From Halorarius litoreus (lineage in GTDB: Archaea; Halobacteriota; Halobacteria; Halobacteriales; Haloarculaceae), in contig NZ_CP101454.1 in assembly GCF_024362405.1 (NCBI RefSeq), forward strand, positions 620,001 to 684,000: 64,000 nucleotides of DNA. The letters run 5' to 3'. A program made the position numbers and the translations under genes. How positions within the stretch are numbered: position 1 is the first letter of the stretch; each line of letters opens with the position of its first letter. Below, one piece after another: positions 46,968-56,579 of this stretch. The notes beneath the pieces were generated by a model. It was not told the origin of the DNA, ran no database searches, and saw nothing but the letters and a program-made list of their open reading frames with translations.

Positions 46968-47732
46968 ATGACGTACGACCACATCGTCAGCGACGTCGAC
47001 GGTCCCGTCTGCCGAATCACCTTCGACCGCCCCGAACACCTGAACGCCGTGTCGGTCGAGATGTGGGAGGAGTTCCGCGAGGCGCTGCTGGCCGCTGAGG
47101 ACGATCCCGACGTCCGCGTGGTCCTGCTCGCGGGCAACGGCGACGCCTTCTGTGCCGGCGACGACATCCAGGACATCCGCGACCTGGCGTCGGCGACAGA
47201 GGTCCTGGAGTACTGCGAGTACATCCGGGAGGCCAGCGGGACGATCGAACGGATCGCCACCCCGGTCGTCGCCAAGGTCGACGGCATCGCGTACGGCGTC
47301 GGCTGTGAGATCGCCGGGCTCTGTGACGTCACCATCGCCACCGAGGACGCCTCATTCAGCCTCGTCGAGCCGAAGATCGGCGTCAGTTCACTGAACGGAC
47401 TGTTCCGCTTCCCGGACCTCATCGGGACCAAGCCGGCCAGGGAGATGATGGTGACCGCGCGGACGCTCGACGCCGCCGAGGCCCACCGCGTCGGCCTCGT
47501 CTCGGCCGTCGCCACCGACGACGAGGTCGACGACGTCGTCGCCGACCGAATCGACGAAATCGTCGAGAGCGCGCCACTCGCCGTCGAGCTCTCCAAGCGA
47601 CTCGTCAACGGGGAGCGCGAGGGCGCCAACGAGGCGGTCACCGTCCTCGCGAACACGTTCCTGTCCGAAGACCGCATCGAGGGGACCAGTGCGTTCCTGG
47701 AGAAGCGCGACGCCGACTGGCAACGCGACTGA
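46968..47732 (+). CDS. enoyl-CoA hydratase/isomerase family protein
   Basis: 254-residue crotonase. FDRPEHLNAVSVEMWEEF and AGNGDAFCAGDDIQDI form the first oxyanion-hole region, KVDGIAYGVGCEIAGLCDV the second. Glu at the rat Glu144-equivalent position is kept in SLVEPKIGVSSLN and a second Glu in TKPAREMMVTART, so a true hydratase reaction (water addition to a trans-2-enoyl-CoA) is plausible, unlike the copy at 31188. It faces the acyl-CoA dehydrogenase across a 140-bp divergent promoter region. Confidence 0.91.
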   Translation: MTYDHIVSDVDGPVCRITFDRPEHLNAVSVEMWEEFREALLAAEDDPDVRVVLLAGNGDAFCAGDDIQDIRDLASATEVLEYCEYIREASGTIERIATPVVAKVDGIAYGVGCEIAGLCDVTIATEDASFSLVEPKIGVSSLNGLFRFPDLIGTKPAREMMVTARTLDAAEAHRVGLVSAVATDDEVDDVVADRIDEIVESAPLAVELSKRLVNGEREGANEAVTVLANTFLSEDRIEGTSAFLEKRDADWQRD

Positions 47733-47809
47733 GAAAGCCCGTTCGGTCCGGGGACCCACTTGGTCACAGCGGTCGAAGCCTATTTGTTTCGGCCAGGATA
47801 GGAGGTAGT

Positions 47810-48916
47810 ATGGCGAGTAGCCCTACCGGAAGACTCGCGTATCTGCAGAGCCCCAAAACCATCGAGATCAGGGAGTACGAAGTACCGGACCCCGAACCCG
47901 GAGCGCTCGTAACGCGGGTCGAGCAGGCCAACGTCTGCGGATCGGAGTTGCACATCTGGAAGGGGAACCACCCGGTGCTCGAACAGATGGTGCTGGGCCA
48001 CGAAGCGCTCTGCCGCGTGACTGAACTGGGCGAGGGCGTCGAGACGGATTACGCCGGCGAACCCATCGAAGTGGGCGACCTGATCGCCCCGACGTACTTC
48101 GTCGCCTGCGGGAAGTGCCAGTTCTGTGGCGCGGGCGAGTTCCGCTCCTGTGAGAACTCGCTCCAGCACTGGCTGAAGGATCCGGACCAGTGGCCACACT
48201 TCCACGGCACCTTCGGGACGCACTACTACATCCACCCCGAGCAACACTTCTACAAGGTTCCCGAGAAGATTCCGCCGGGCGTCGCGGCCGCGGCCAACTG
48301 CGCGCTCTCGCAGGTCCTGTTCGGCCTGGACGAAGTGGGCCTCTCCTACGGCGAGACGCTGGTCATCCAGGGTGGCGGCGGCCTCGGCCAGAACGCCATC
48401 GCCGTCGCCAGCGAGTACGGCGCGGAGACGATTCTCGTCGAGGGCGTCGACGACCGCATCGAGCGCGCACGGCGGTTCGGCGTCGACCACGTCGTCGACT
48501 TCCGCGAGTACGAGACCCCCGAAGCCCGCGGCGAGCGTGTCGCCGAACTCACTGGCGGCCTCGGCGCCGACGTGGCCGTCGAACTCGCCGGTATCCCACA
48601 GGCGTTCGCGGAAGGCCCCCACTTGCTGCGCGACGGCGGCCGCTACCTGGAGATCGGGAACATCACACCCGGCCACACCACCGAGTTCGACCCGGCGCTG
48701 CTCACTCGCAAGAACATCAACGTCGTCTCCACGATGCGCTACGACCCCTGGTACCTGGGGAAGGCGCTCGAATTCCTCGCCGAGACCGTCGACGACTACC
48801 CCTACGCCGAACTCATCGACGCGGAGTTCGACCTCGTGGACGTACAGACGGCCCTGCAGAAGTCCGACGCCCGCGAGGTCGGGCGGGCCTCGCTGCTGCC
48901 GTCCCACGGGGACTGA
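47810..48916 (+). CDS. zinc-dependent alcohol dehydrogenase (MDR family)
   Basis: 368-residue zinc alcohol dehydrogenase. Catalytic-zinc residues are seen in NVCGSELHIWKG and VLGHEALCRV, the structural zinc in VACGKCQFCGAGEFRSC, and the cofactor site in IQGGGGLGQNAIAVA with an acidic residue following (VEGVDDR) suggesting NAD. It probably oxidises a secondary hydroxyl or CoA-linked alcohol produced in the catabolic route. It is convergent with the CoA-transferase gene. Confidence 0.9.
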   Translation: MASSPTGRLAYLQSPKTIEIREYEVPDPEPGALVTRVEQANVCGSELHIWKGNHPVLEQMVLGHEALCRVTELGEGVETDYAGEPIEVGDLIAPTYFVACGKCQFCGAGEFRSCENSLQHWLKDPDQWPHFHGTFGTHYYIHPEQHFYKVPEKIPPGVAAAANCALSQVLFGLDEVGLSYGETLVIQGGGGLGQNAIAVASEYGAETILVEGVDDRIERARRFGVDHVVDFREYETPEARGERVAELTGGLGADVAVELAGIPQAFAEGPHLLRDGGRYLEIGNITPGHTTEFDPALLTRKNINVVSTMRYDPWYLGKALEFLAETVDDYPYAELIDAEFDLVDVQTALQKSDAREVGRASLLPSHGD

Positions 48917-48949
48917 GAACGGTCGAGAACGACAGCCACCCGCCGTCGA

Positions 48950-50137
48950 TCAGCGGTCCTGGTTCCGCGCTCGCATCTCCTCGATGAACTCCTCGGAGTA
49001 GCCGTACTCGCGGAGGACGTCCGCGGTCGCGTTCCCGAGCGCCGGCGGCGCCTTGTGGATGTCCGGGGGCGTCTCGGTCATCCGGAATGGGACGCCAGTG
49101 AGTTCGATCTCGCCGAGTTCCTCGTGCTCGACGGTCCGGATCATGTCGTTGACCGCGACCTGGGGGTCCTCGACGACCTCCTCCATGGTCTGGACGGGGC
49201 CGCCCCAGATGTCGTGTTCGACGAGTTTGTCGATCCAGTAGTCGGTCGACTCTTCGCGCAGGACCTCCTCGATGCGCGGTTTGATCTCGTCCCGGTGCTC
49301 GTAGGCGGCCTCCCAGGTGTCGTACTCGTCGAGTGTGTCTATTCCGAGGGCCTCCCCGACGATGGCGGGCATGGTCAACGAGAGGGTCATGTACCCGTCG
49401 GCGGTCTCGTAGACGCCGAAGGGTGCCTGGTAGTAGGGGTGGGAGATACCGGTCTCGCTGCGCTCGGGCGGCTTCCCGGTGTTGAGATAGGTGTCGATCT
49501 CCATCGACTGCAGGTGGATCGACGCGCTCAGCAGGTCGGCCTTGATGTGCTGGCCCACGCCGGTCTGCTCGCGGTGATACAGCGCCGAGACGGCCGCGAA
49601 CGCGAGCATCGCCGCCGAGTAGAAGTCGTTTAGCGGGAGGCCCACGGGCGTGGGTGGGTCGTCGGCACGGCCGTTGAGATTCGCCAGGCCGGAGACGCCC
49701 TGGATGATGAGGTCTTGCCCGGGACGGTCCGCATAGGGGCCTTCCTCGCCGTAGCCCGACGCCGAGCAGTAGATGACCTCGGGGTTGATGTCCGAGAGAT
49801 CGTCGTAGCCGAGGCCGATCCGGTCGACCACGCCCGGCCGGAGGTTCTCGACGAACACGTCCGCATCCGCGATGACGTCGTAGAGGACCTCCAGTTGCTC
49901 GTCGTCCTTGATGTCGAGTTCGACGCTGCGCTTGTTGCGGTTGGCCGTGAGGAAGGTCAGGTTGACGCCGTCCTCGTAGGCGTTTGCCATCGACCAGGAT
50001 TGGCGCATCCACTCGCCGCCGGGGGCTTCGATCTTGATGACGTCGGCACCCATGTCGCCCAGGAACTGCGTCGCGAGCGGGCCCTGCACCAGCTGGGAGA
50101 AGTCTACGACGGTAACGCCGTCTAACGCTCCAGTCAT
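48950..50137 (-). CDS. CaiB/BaiF family CoA-transferase (class III)
   Basis: 395 residues. The N-terminus LDGVTVVDFSQLVQGPLATQ, LGDMGADVIKIEAPGG and LDIKDDEQLEVLYDVIADAD are class III signatures; the catalytic Asp is expected in RPGQDLIIQGVSGLA. It transfers CoA between acyl-CoA and a free acid, activating a substrate without ATP. The Met at 50137 gives the normal N-terminus; an upstream Met at 50164 adds nine atypical residues. It lies 71 bp from a GH105 gene on the same strand, possibly in one transcript. Confidence 0.92.
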   Translation of the reverse strand: MTGALDGVTVVDFSQLVQGPLATQFLGDMGADVIKIEAPGGEWMRQSWSMANAYEDGVNLTFLTANRNKRSVELDIKDDEQLEVLYDVIADADVFVENLRPGVVDRIGLGYDDLSDINPEVIYCSASGYGEEGPYADRPGQDLIIQGVSGLANLNGRADDPPTPVGLPLNDFYSAAMLAFAAVSALYHREQTGVGQHIKADLLSASIHLQSMEIDTYLNTGKPPERSETGISHPYYQAPFGVYETADGYMTLSLTMPAIVGEALGIDTLDEYDTWEAAYEHRDEIKPRIEEVLREESTDYWIDKLVEHDIWGGPVQTMEEVVEDPQVAVNDMIRTVEHEELGEIELTGVPFRMTETPPDIHKAPPALGNATADVLREYGYSEEFIEEMRARNQDR

Positions 50138-50208
50138 ACCTTTTCGACTCGGGGGCAGCGACAAAGAGTTAACGGTGGGAGGGGGGCCGTACGGCCGCCG
50201 GCGTGGAG

Positions 50209-51228
50209 TCAGCCCTCGAGTTGGTCGGCCGCCAGGAGGAACCAGCCCTGCCCGTAGGAGGCCACGTCGAGGGGCACGTCCGGGCCGCCTGGCGGGACGG
50301 CGACGCGAGTCACCGAACCCCCCTCGTCGACGACACTCTTACACACCTCGAAGGCACGTTCGGCGGCCTCGACGTATCCCGCGTCCTCCTCGAGCAGGCC
50401 CAGTTCGACGCCTTTGTGGAAGGCGTAGGCGAACTGGAGGGTGCCGGAGGCCTCCTTGGCGGTCCACGGGTCGTCGGGAATGTGGTGCCACAGGCCACTA
50501 GCGTCCTGCAGGTCGAGCATCGCGGCACAGACCCGCTGGAAGCTGTCGACCAGTGTGTCGTAGTGCTCGTGGTCGTCGGGGACGTACTCGAGCATGTTCA
50601 GGATGCCAGCGGCAGCCCACCCGTTACCCCGGAGCCAGAAGGTGCTCTCGGGGTAGGTGTTGGGCGTCTCGCGCCACTCGTGGCGGAAGAGGCCTTCGTA
50701 AGGGTCCTGCAGCAACTTCTCTTGGGCGACGATGTGGTCGACGGCCTCTTCGAGCGCGGCCTCGTCGCCCGTCTCGGCGCCGTAGCGGGCGAGCGGGAGC
50801 GCGACGAGATAGATGGAGTCGACCCAGAGTTCGATGGGTTCCGAGGCGAAAGAGATGGTCCCGTCCTTCAGCCGTGTCGCCTCGTCCAGAAGGAACTCGA
50901 CCTGTTTCCGCGCGGCGTCGAGGTACTTCTCCTCGCCGGTGCGGTCGTAGAACTCCAGACACCCGTTGACCAGGGCCGAGGACTCCGACTGGGCCCTGGC
51001 GCCGTCATCGAGCCACGGCTTCGGATCGTCGTAGCCGAGTTTCCCCTCGGTGCCCTGGAGTTCGATCTGCCGGTCGATCAGGTCCCGGGCAGCGTCGACG
51101 AACTCCGACTCGCCGGTCGAGAGCAGGCCGTCGATGGCGAGTGACATCTCCCAGTCCTCGCCCTGCATGTCTCGCTGGTACGTTTTGCGTGCTACGCGTT
51201 CGACTAACGCTTCCGTCGAGTCGCTCAT
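50209..51228 (-). CDS. glycoside hydrolase family 105/88-type unsaturated uronyl hydrolase (paralogue 2)
   Basis: 339 residues, the second GH105-type protein of the window. Matching stretches with the protein at 33712 include IELWVDSIYLVALPLARY (catalytic Asp), LFRHEWRETPNTYPEST, WLRGNGWAAAG, DASGLWHHIPDDPW and VTRVAVPPGGPDVPLD. It lacks a signal peptide. Start at MSDSTEALVERVARK (51228) is chosen; the open frame extends further upstream without homology. It could hydrolyse unsaturated uronides, but there is no pectin or alginate lyase nearby, so a different unsaturated substrate is possible. Confidence 0.83.
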   Translation of the reverse strand: MSDSTEALVERVARKTYQRDMQGEDWEMSLAIDGLLSTGESEFVDAARDLIDRQIELQGTEGKLGYDDPKPWLDDGARAQSESSALVNGCLEFYDRTGEEKYLDAARKQVEFLLDEATRLKDGTISFASEPIELWVDSIYLVALPLARYGAETGDEAALEEAVDHIVAQEKLLQDPYEGLFRHEWRETPNTYPESTFWLRGNGWAAAGILNMLEYVPDDHEHYDTLVDSFQRVCAAMLDLQDASGLWHHIPDDPWTAKEASGTLQFAYAFHKGVELGLLEEDAGYVEAAERAFEVCKSVVDEGGSVTRVAVPPGGPDVPLDVASYGQGWFLLAADQLEG

Positions 51229-51355
51229 GAGCCACTGAGACCCTCTTCGGCCGCGATAATAAACTATTCGCCCGGCCGAACGGTTCAGACGGCCGGTCAC
51301 GGGCCGACCGCCGAAACAATGATGAGGATCCCATAACACGTGCGAACACGTACCA

Positions 51356-52936
51356 ATGAAGAAGGAACTGCTCGCGACAGACTTCCTCGATCGCGCGACC
51401 GACCTCTACGGCGACAGCACGGGGGTGATCACCAACGACGGGACGACCTACACCTACGCGGAGTTCGGCGACCGCGTCAATCAGCTCTCCCACGCGCTCA
51501 CCGAACTTGGGATCGAGCAGGGCGACCGGGTGGCCGTCCTCTCGCCGAACACACACTGGTTCCTGGAGACGCTGTACGCCGTGACACAGCTGGGGGCGAT
51601 CCACGTGGCGCTGAACTACCGGCTCACACCCGAGGACTATCGGTACATCCTCGACGACTGCGGGGCCGACGTGGTAGTCGCCGACTACGAGTACGCCGGG
51701 AAAGTCCAGGCGGTCCGCGATGACGTCGACGTCGACCAGTTCGTCGGCTACGAGGCAGACCGTATCGAGGGAGCCTGGCGCTCCTACGAGGAGTTACTCG
51801 CCGGTCGCCCGACGGCCCGGCCGGACCGGCCAGCGATCGAGGAGGCCGACCCGGCTGTCATCAACTACACCAGCGGGACGACCGGCGACCCGAAGGGCGT
51901 CGTCCGGACCCACCGGACTGAGCACTACCACGCGCTCTGCGTGACGCACCACATGGAGATCGAAGACAGCGACACGTACCTCTGGACGCTGCCGATGTTC
52001 CACTGTAACGGCTGGGGCCACGAGTACGCGATCACCGGCGTCGGCGGGACCCACGTCTGCCAGCGGGACTTCAGCGCCGAGCGGACGTTCGAGCAGATCC
52101 GTGAACACGACGTCTCGTACCTCTGTGGCGCGCCGGTCGTCCTCAACCGACTCATCGAACACGCCAAGGAGACGGGTTGCGAGACGACCGGCGACGTGCC
52201 CGTCAGGCTCGCCACGGGCGCGAACGCGCCGCCGGAGTCGACCATCCGGAACGTCGAGGACGAGATGGGCTGGACGCTCATCCACCTCTACGGCCTGACC
52301 GAGACCGCTCCGGTCATCACCACGAGCAACGCTCCGGCGAAGATAGCGAAGAACGGACGAGTCTACACCAAGAACCGTCAGGGGTTCGCGGTGCTCGGCG
52401 CCGAACTCCGCGTCGTCGACGAGGACGGCGAAGACGTCCCCCGCGACGACGAGACGATGGGCGAAATCGTGGTCCGGGGTAACCAGGTGATGGACCGCTA
52501 CTGGAACAAGCCCGAACAGACCGAGCGGGCGTTCAACGACCGGGTCGAGGGGTGGTTCCACACCGGCGATATCGCCACGATCGACGCCGACGGCATGGTC
52601 AGCATCTGCGACCGCAAGAAGGACATCATCGTCTCCGGCGGGGAGAACATCTCCAGCCTCGAGGTCGAGAACGCCATCTACGACCACCCCGCGGTCACCA
52701 AGACGGCAGTTGTCGGTATCCCTCACGAGGAGTGGCAGGAGACGCCGCTGGCACTCGTCGTCACCAGGGCCGACAGCACCCTGACGACCGCGGACCTGGA
52801 GTCGTTCCTCCGCGAGAAGCTCGCCGGCTACAAGGTCCCGACCCGTATCGAACTCGTCGACGACGAGGACCTGCCCGAGACGGCCACCGGCAAGATTCAG
52901 AAGACCGAACTCCGCGACCGCTACGCGGCAGAGTGA
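51356..52936 (+). CDS. AMP-forming acyl-CoA ligase
   Basis: 526-residue adenylate-forming ligase: INYTSGTTGDPKGVVRTHR (P-loop), TLPMFHCNGWGHEY (acyl-pocket motif of plant/bacterial acyl-activating enzymes), HLYGLTETAPVIT (A5), WFHTGDIATIDADGMVSI, DRKKDIIVSGGENIS (hinge) and ETATGKIQKTELRDRY (catalytic Lys). It forms an acyl-CoA from a carboxylic acid and ATP. It is the third such ligase of the window, the closest in type to medium-chain or aromatic-acid ligases. It is convergent with the PpnP gene (10-bp gap). Confidence 0.92.
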   Translation: MKKELLATDFLDRATDLYGDSTGVITNDGTTYTYAEFGDRVNQLSHALTELGIEQGDRVAVLSPNTHWFLETLYAVTQLGAIHVALNYRLTPEDYRYILDDCGADVVVADYEYAGKVQAVRDDVDVDQFVGYEADRIEGAWRSYEELLAGRPTARPDRPAIEEADPAVINYTSGTTGDPKGVVRTHRTEHYHALCVTHHMEIEDSDTYLWTLPMFHCNGWGHEYAITGVGGTHVCQRDFSAERTFEQIREHDVSYLCGAPVVLNRLIEHAKETGCETTGDVPVRLATGANAPPESTIRNVEDEMGWTLIHLYGLTETAPVITTSNAPAKIAKNGRVYTKNRQGFAVLGAELRVVDEDGEDVPRDDETMGEIVVRGNQVMDRYWNKPEQTERAFNDRVEGWFHTGDIATIDADGMVSICDRKKDIIVSGGENISSLEVENAIYDHPAVTKTAVVGIPHEEWQETPLALVVTRADSTLTTADLESFLREKLAGYKVPTRIELVDDEDLPETATGKIQKTELRDRYAAE

Positions 52937-52946
52937 CTCGCGCCGT

Positions 52947-53258
52947 TCAGTGGTACGTACAACAGTAGTCGACCACGCTCTCGACGTCCAAGTCGAACGC
53001 GGTGTCCGGCGGAACCGTGAACACGTCGCCAGCCTCGTAGCGCGTCGGCTCGCCGTCGACGTCGACGGTGAGTTCGCCCGCGAGGATTTCGATTTCCTCC
53101 TCGTCGTCGGTCTCGAAGGTGTACTCGCCCGGGAGCATGATGCCGAGCGTCTTGCGCTGGCCGTCGTCCGTCTCGACGTCGCGGCTGGTGACCTTGCCGT
53201 CGAAGTAGACGTTCGCCCGTTTGCCGATGCGTGCGTCCTCGAAATGCTCGTCTGTCAT
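52947..53258 (-). CDS. ppnP: pyrimidine/purine nucleoside phosphorylase (cupin, PpnP/DUF1255)
   Basis: 103-residue cupin. YFDGKVTSRDV, LGIMLPGEYTFETDDEEEIE, YEAGDVFTVPPDTAFDLDV and the C-terminal YCCTYH line up with the E. coli PpnP/YaiE family (GEYTF.T, YEAGSVFNVP, YLCRYL). PpnP cleaves nucleosides with phosphate to a base and pentose-1-phosphate. The Met at 53258 is used; a TTG two codons earlier is possible. It is divergent from the leucine dehydrogenase. No link to the surrounding catabolic genes is evident. Confidence 0.85.
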   Translation of the reverse strand: MTDEHFEDARIGKRANVYFDGKVTSRDVETDDGQRKTLGIMLPGEYTFETDDEEEIEILAGELTVDVDGEPTRYEAGDVFTVPPDTAFDLDVESVVDYCCTYH

Positions 53259-53316
53259 CGCCAAGAACGGCGGCCGGCGCCGAGATAAATGTTTCCGCGA
53301 GAGGGGGGACCACCGT

Positions 53317-53324
53317 AAGCTATA
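53317..53324 (+). promoter_or_regulatory. TATA box of the dehydrogenase/E1 operon
   Basis: GCTATAAC in an otherwise GC-rich leader lies about 36 bp upstream of the ATG at 53357, giving a short untranslated leader of about 10 nt. It should drive the leucine-dehydrogenase/E1alpha/E1beta operon. Confidence 0.5.
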
Positions 53325-53356
53325 ACACCGAGCCAGGGCAGTTCAGCAGTATCGTC

Positions 53357-54454
53357 ATGACCGACTTACACGCGCAGATGGGAAAGTACGGCCACAACGA
53401 GGTCAAGTTCTTCAGGGACGACGAGACGGGATTACGAGGCATCATCGGCATCCACGACACGACCCTCGGTCCGGCGGCCGGCGGGACACGCCGATACGCC
53501 TTCGACTCAGAGGAGGAGGCACTCGAGGACGTGCTGCGGCTCTCGCGGGCGATGACCTACAAGTACGCCATCTCCGGCATCAACATGGGCGGGGGCAAGG
53601 GCGTCATCTGGGTGGACGACGACGACCACGACAGCGAGGACCTCTACCGGTCCTACGGCCGCATCGTCGACAGCTTCGAGGGTCGGTTCGTCACCGGCGG
53701 CGACGTCGGGACGGACGCCAAGGAGATGCGCTGGATCGGCATGGAGACGGACTACATCATCGGCCTGCCCGAACAGTTCGACCACCCCGAGGGGTTCCAC
53801 GGGGGCGGCATGGGCGTGCTCCGCGCGATGGAAGCCTGCTGTGACATGGTCTACGACGGCAGTCGCGACCTGGGCGACCTCCACGTCTCAGTCCAGGGTG
53901 CCGGCGACATGGGCGCGAGCCTCATCAAGTACCTCACCGACCGCGGCGCGCAGGTGACGCTCGCGGACGTCGACGACGAACAGGTCGACTTCATGGAAGA
54001 CGAGTACGGCGTCGGCTCGGTCGCTCCCGACGAGATCTACGACGTCGATTGTGACGTCTTCGCCCCCTGCGCGCTGGGGATGGTTCTCAACGACGACACC
54101 ATCCCCCGACTGACGTGTGACATCGTCTGTGGCGCTGCCAACAACCAGCTCGACGACGTCGAGCGCCACGACGAGATGCTACGAGAGGCGGGCATCCTGT
54201 ACGCGCCGGACTATCTGGCCAACTCCGGACGGACCATCGACGACACGGACCTGCTGCGGAAAGGCGGCTACAAGCACGACCGGGCGCGAGCGATGATCGA
54301 CGACATCTACGACCGCATGGAGACCATCGGCCAGCGTGCCGAGCGCGAGGACCGGCCGACCCAGGCCATCGCGGACGAGATCGCCGAGGAGCGCATCGAA
54401 GCCATGCGCGCCTCGCGAGCGAAGGTCTACGAGCGTCGACGCCCCGAATGGTAA
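53357..54454 (+). CDS. leucine/valine-type amino acid dehydrogenase (Glu/Leu/Phe/Val dehydrogenase family)
   Basis: 365 residues. The catalytic region [18 protein letters not shown] carries the Lys pair of the family, followed by [15 protein letters not shown] and the Rossmann motif [15 protein letters not shown]. The length and the short N-terminal domain match leucine/valine/phenylalanine dehydrogenases rather than hexameric glutamate dehydrogenase. It oxidatively deaminates a branched-chain or aromatic amino acid to the 2-oxo acid with NAD. It is 22 bp upstream of E1alpha and co-directional, so its product would feed the 2-oxo acid dehydrogenase directly. Confidence 0.9.
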   Translation: MTDLHAQMGKYGHNEVKFFRDDETGLRGIIGIHDTTLGPAAGGTRRYAFDSEEEALEDVLRLSRAMTYKYAISGINMGGGKGVIWVDDDDHDSEDLYRSYGRIVDSFEGRFVTGGDVGTDAKEMRWIGMETDYIIGLPEQFDHPEGFHGGGMGVLRAMEACCDMVYDGSRDLGDLHVSVQGAGDMGASLIKYLTDRGAQVTLADVDDEQVDFMEDEYGVGSVAPDEIYDVDCDVFAPCALGMVLNDDTIPRLTCDIVCGAANNQLDDVERHDEMLREAGILYAPDYLANSGRTIDDTDLLRKGGYKHDRARAMIDDIYDRMETIGQRAEREDRPTQAIADEIAEERIEAMRASRAKVYERRRPEW

Positions 54455-54476
54455 CGGCCCCGCCAGGAACACTATC

Positions 54477-55580
54477 ATGAGTAAATCGATTCGCAGCGAC
54501 ACGGATGTACAGGTACTCGACAAGGACGGGTCGGTGCTGCCGGACGCGACGGAGCCCGACCTGGACGACGACACGCTCGTCGAGATGTATGCGCAGATGC
54601 GACTCTGCCGTACGTTCGACGAGCGGGCGGTGAGCCTCCAGCGACAGGGCCGCAGCGGCACCTATTCGACGATGCTCGGGCACGAGGGGACGCTGGTCGG
54701 CAGCGCCTTTGCCCTGGCCGACGACGACTGGATCGTGCCCTACTACCGCGACCAGGGCGCGACGGTCACCCACGGGTTGCCCCTGGAGAACATCCTGATG
54801 TACTACATGGGCCACGAGCAGGGCAGCGTCATCCCGGAGGACGTCAACGTGATGCCCATCTGCATCACCATCGCAGACCACATTCCCCACGCGACGGGTA
54901 TCGCCTGGGCCTCGAAGCTCCGGGGCGAGGAGAGCGCCACTGTCTGCTACTTCGGCGACGGCGCGACCAGTGAGGGTGACTTCCACGAGGGGCTGAACTT
55001 CGCGGGCGTGATGGACACGCCGAACATCTTCATCTGCATGAACAACCAGTGGGCCATCTCGACGCCGTTCGAGCGCCAGACGGCCGCCGACACGATTGCC
55101 CAGAAGGCCCAGGGGTACGGCTTCGAGGGAATCCGTGTCGACGGGATGGACCCGCTGGCGGTCTACACGGTGACTCAGCAGGCCCGCGAGAAGGCGCTGG
55201 ACCCGAACGACGACCAGGCCCGGCCGACGCTTATCGAGACGCTGCTCTACCGCCTCGGCGCCCACAACACGTCCGACGACCCCTCGGGCTACCGCGGAGA
55301 GGCGGAAGTCGAGGAGTGGCGCGAGTGGGACCCGCTCCCGCGGTTCGAGACGTTTCTCCGCGACCGTGGACTGCTCGACGACGAGGCAGCCGACGCCATC
55401 GAGGAGCGCAACGCCGAGCAGGTCGAGGCCGCCGTCGAGGCGGCCGAGAACGTGACCGCGGACCCCGACGAGATGTTCGAGCACGTCTACGCCGAGCCCA
55501 CCGGGAACCTCCGCGAGCAACAGGCGTACCTGCGTCGCCTGCGCGAGGAGATTGGCGACGAGGAGCTACTGGAGGACTGA
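54477..55580 (+). CDS. 2-oxo acid dehydrogenase E1 component, alpha subunit
   Basis: 367 residues of the thiamine-diphosphate-dependent E1alpha. The TPP motif is [20 protein letters not shown] (GDG...), with Mg-binding [10 protein letters not shown]; the N-terminal [19 protein letters not shown] and [15 protein letters not shown] (phosphorylation-loop region) fit branched-chain or pyruvate E1alpha. It decarboxylates a 2-oxo acid and passes the acyl group to lipoyl E2. Gene order leucine dehydrogenase-E1alpha-E1beta suggests branched-chain oxo acids, though haloarchaeal paralogues vary. It overlaps nothing; E1beta starts one base after its stop codon. Confidence 0.91.
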   Translation: MSKSIRSDTDVQVLDKDGSVLPDATEPDLDDDTLVEMYAQMRLCRTFDERAVSLQRQGRSGTYSTMLGHEGTLVGSAFALADDDWIVPYYRDQGATVTHGLPLENILMYYMGHEQGSVIPEDVNVMPICITIADHIPHATGIAWASKLRGEESATVCYFGDGATSEGDFHEGLNFAGVMDTPNIFICMNNQWAISTPFERQTAADTIAQKAQGYGFEGIRVDGMDPLAVYTVTQQAREKALDPNDDQARPTLIETLLYRLGAHNTSDDPSGYRGEAEVEEWREWDPLPRFETFLRDRGLLDDEAADAIEERNAEQVEAAVEAAENVTADPDEMFEHVYAEPTGNLREQQAYLRRLREEIGDEELLED

Positions 55581-55581
55581 G

Positions 55582-56577
55582 ATGAGCACTGACGAAACTG
55601 CACCCGAGCGGACGCTCGTCGAAGCGGTGAGCGACGGGCTCCACACCGAGATGGCGCGGGACGACACCGTCGTCGCCCTCGGCGAGGACATCGGTGCGAG
55701 CGGCGGCGTCTTCCGCGCGACTGACGGGCTCTACGACCGGTTCGGCCGCGAGCGAGTCGTCGACACCCCCCTGGCGGAGTCGGGCATCGTCGGCACCGCG
55801 GTGGGGCTCGCCGCCAACGGCATGCGGCCCGTCCCGGAACTCCAGTTCATGGGGTTCGTCTATCCCGCGTTCGACCAGATAATCAACCACGCGGCACGCC
55901 TTCGCACCCGAAGTCGCGGCCGGTACAGCTGCCCGATGACGATCCGGATGCCCTTCGGCGGCGGCATCCGCGCGCCGGAGCACCACTCCGAGTCCAAAGA
56001 GGCGTTCTTCGTCCACGAAGCGGGCCTCAAGGTGGTCGTCCCGTCGACGCCATACGACACGAAGGGGCTGCTGGCCTCGGCCATCCGCGACCCCGACCCC
56101 GTCATCTTCCTGGAGCCGAAGCTCATCTATCGGTCGTTCCGCGAGGCGGTGCCCGAGGAATCCTACACTGTGCCGCTCGGCGAGGCGGCGGTCCGCCGCG
56201 AGGGCGCGGACGTGTCGGTGTTCACCTGGGGCGCGATGACCCGGCCGACGATGGAGGCCGCCGAGAACCTGGCCGCGGACGGGGTCGACTGCGAGGTCCT
56301 CGACCTGCGGACCCTCTCACCCATCGACCGGGACGCCATCGTCGACTCGTTCAAGAAGACCGGACGGGCGGTCGTCGTCCACGAGGCACCGCGTACGGGC
56401 GGTCTCGCCGGCGAGATCACGTCGCTCATCCAGGAGGAGGCCCTGCTGTACCAGGAGGCCCCGGTCACTCGCGTGACGGGGTTCGACGTGCCCTACCCGC
56501 TGTACGCCCTGGAGGACTACTACCTGCCCGAGGCCGCCCGCATCGAGGACGGGATCCGCGAGGCCGTCGAGTTCTGA
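55582..56577 (+). CDS. 2-oxo acid dehydrogenase E1 component, beta subunit
   Basis: 331 residues of transketolase-like E1beta: VVALGEDIGASGGVFRATDG, VVDTPLAESGIVGTAVGLA, PFGGGIRAPEHHSE, EDPVIF-like DPDPVIFLEPKLIYR and LDLRTLSPIDRDAIVDSFKK. It forms the alpha2beta2 E1 with the upstream gene. Start ATG at 55582 follows the E1alpha stop directly, so the two are coupled. The following gene should be E2 but is only a 61-codon remnant. Confidence 0.93.
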   Translation: MSTDETAPERTLVEAVSDGLHTEMARDDTVVALGEDIGASGGVFRATDGLYDRFGRERVVDTPLAESGIVGTAVGLAANGMRPVPELQFMGFVYPAFDQIINHAARLRTRSRGRYSCPMTIRMPFGGGIRAPEHHSESKEAFFVHEAGLKVVVPSTPYDTKGLLASAIRDPDPVIFLEPKLIYRSFREAVPEESYTVPLGEAAVRREGADVSVFTWGAMTRPTMEAAENLAADGVDCEVLDLRTLSPIDRDAIVDSFKKTGRAVVVHEAPRTGGLAGEITSLIQEEALLYQEAPVTRVTGFDVPYPLYALEDYYLPEAARIEDGIREAVEF

Positions 56578-56579
56578 CA

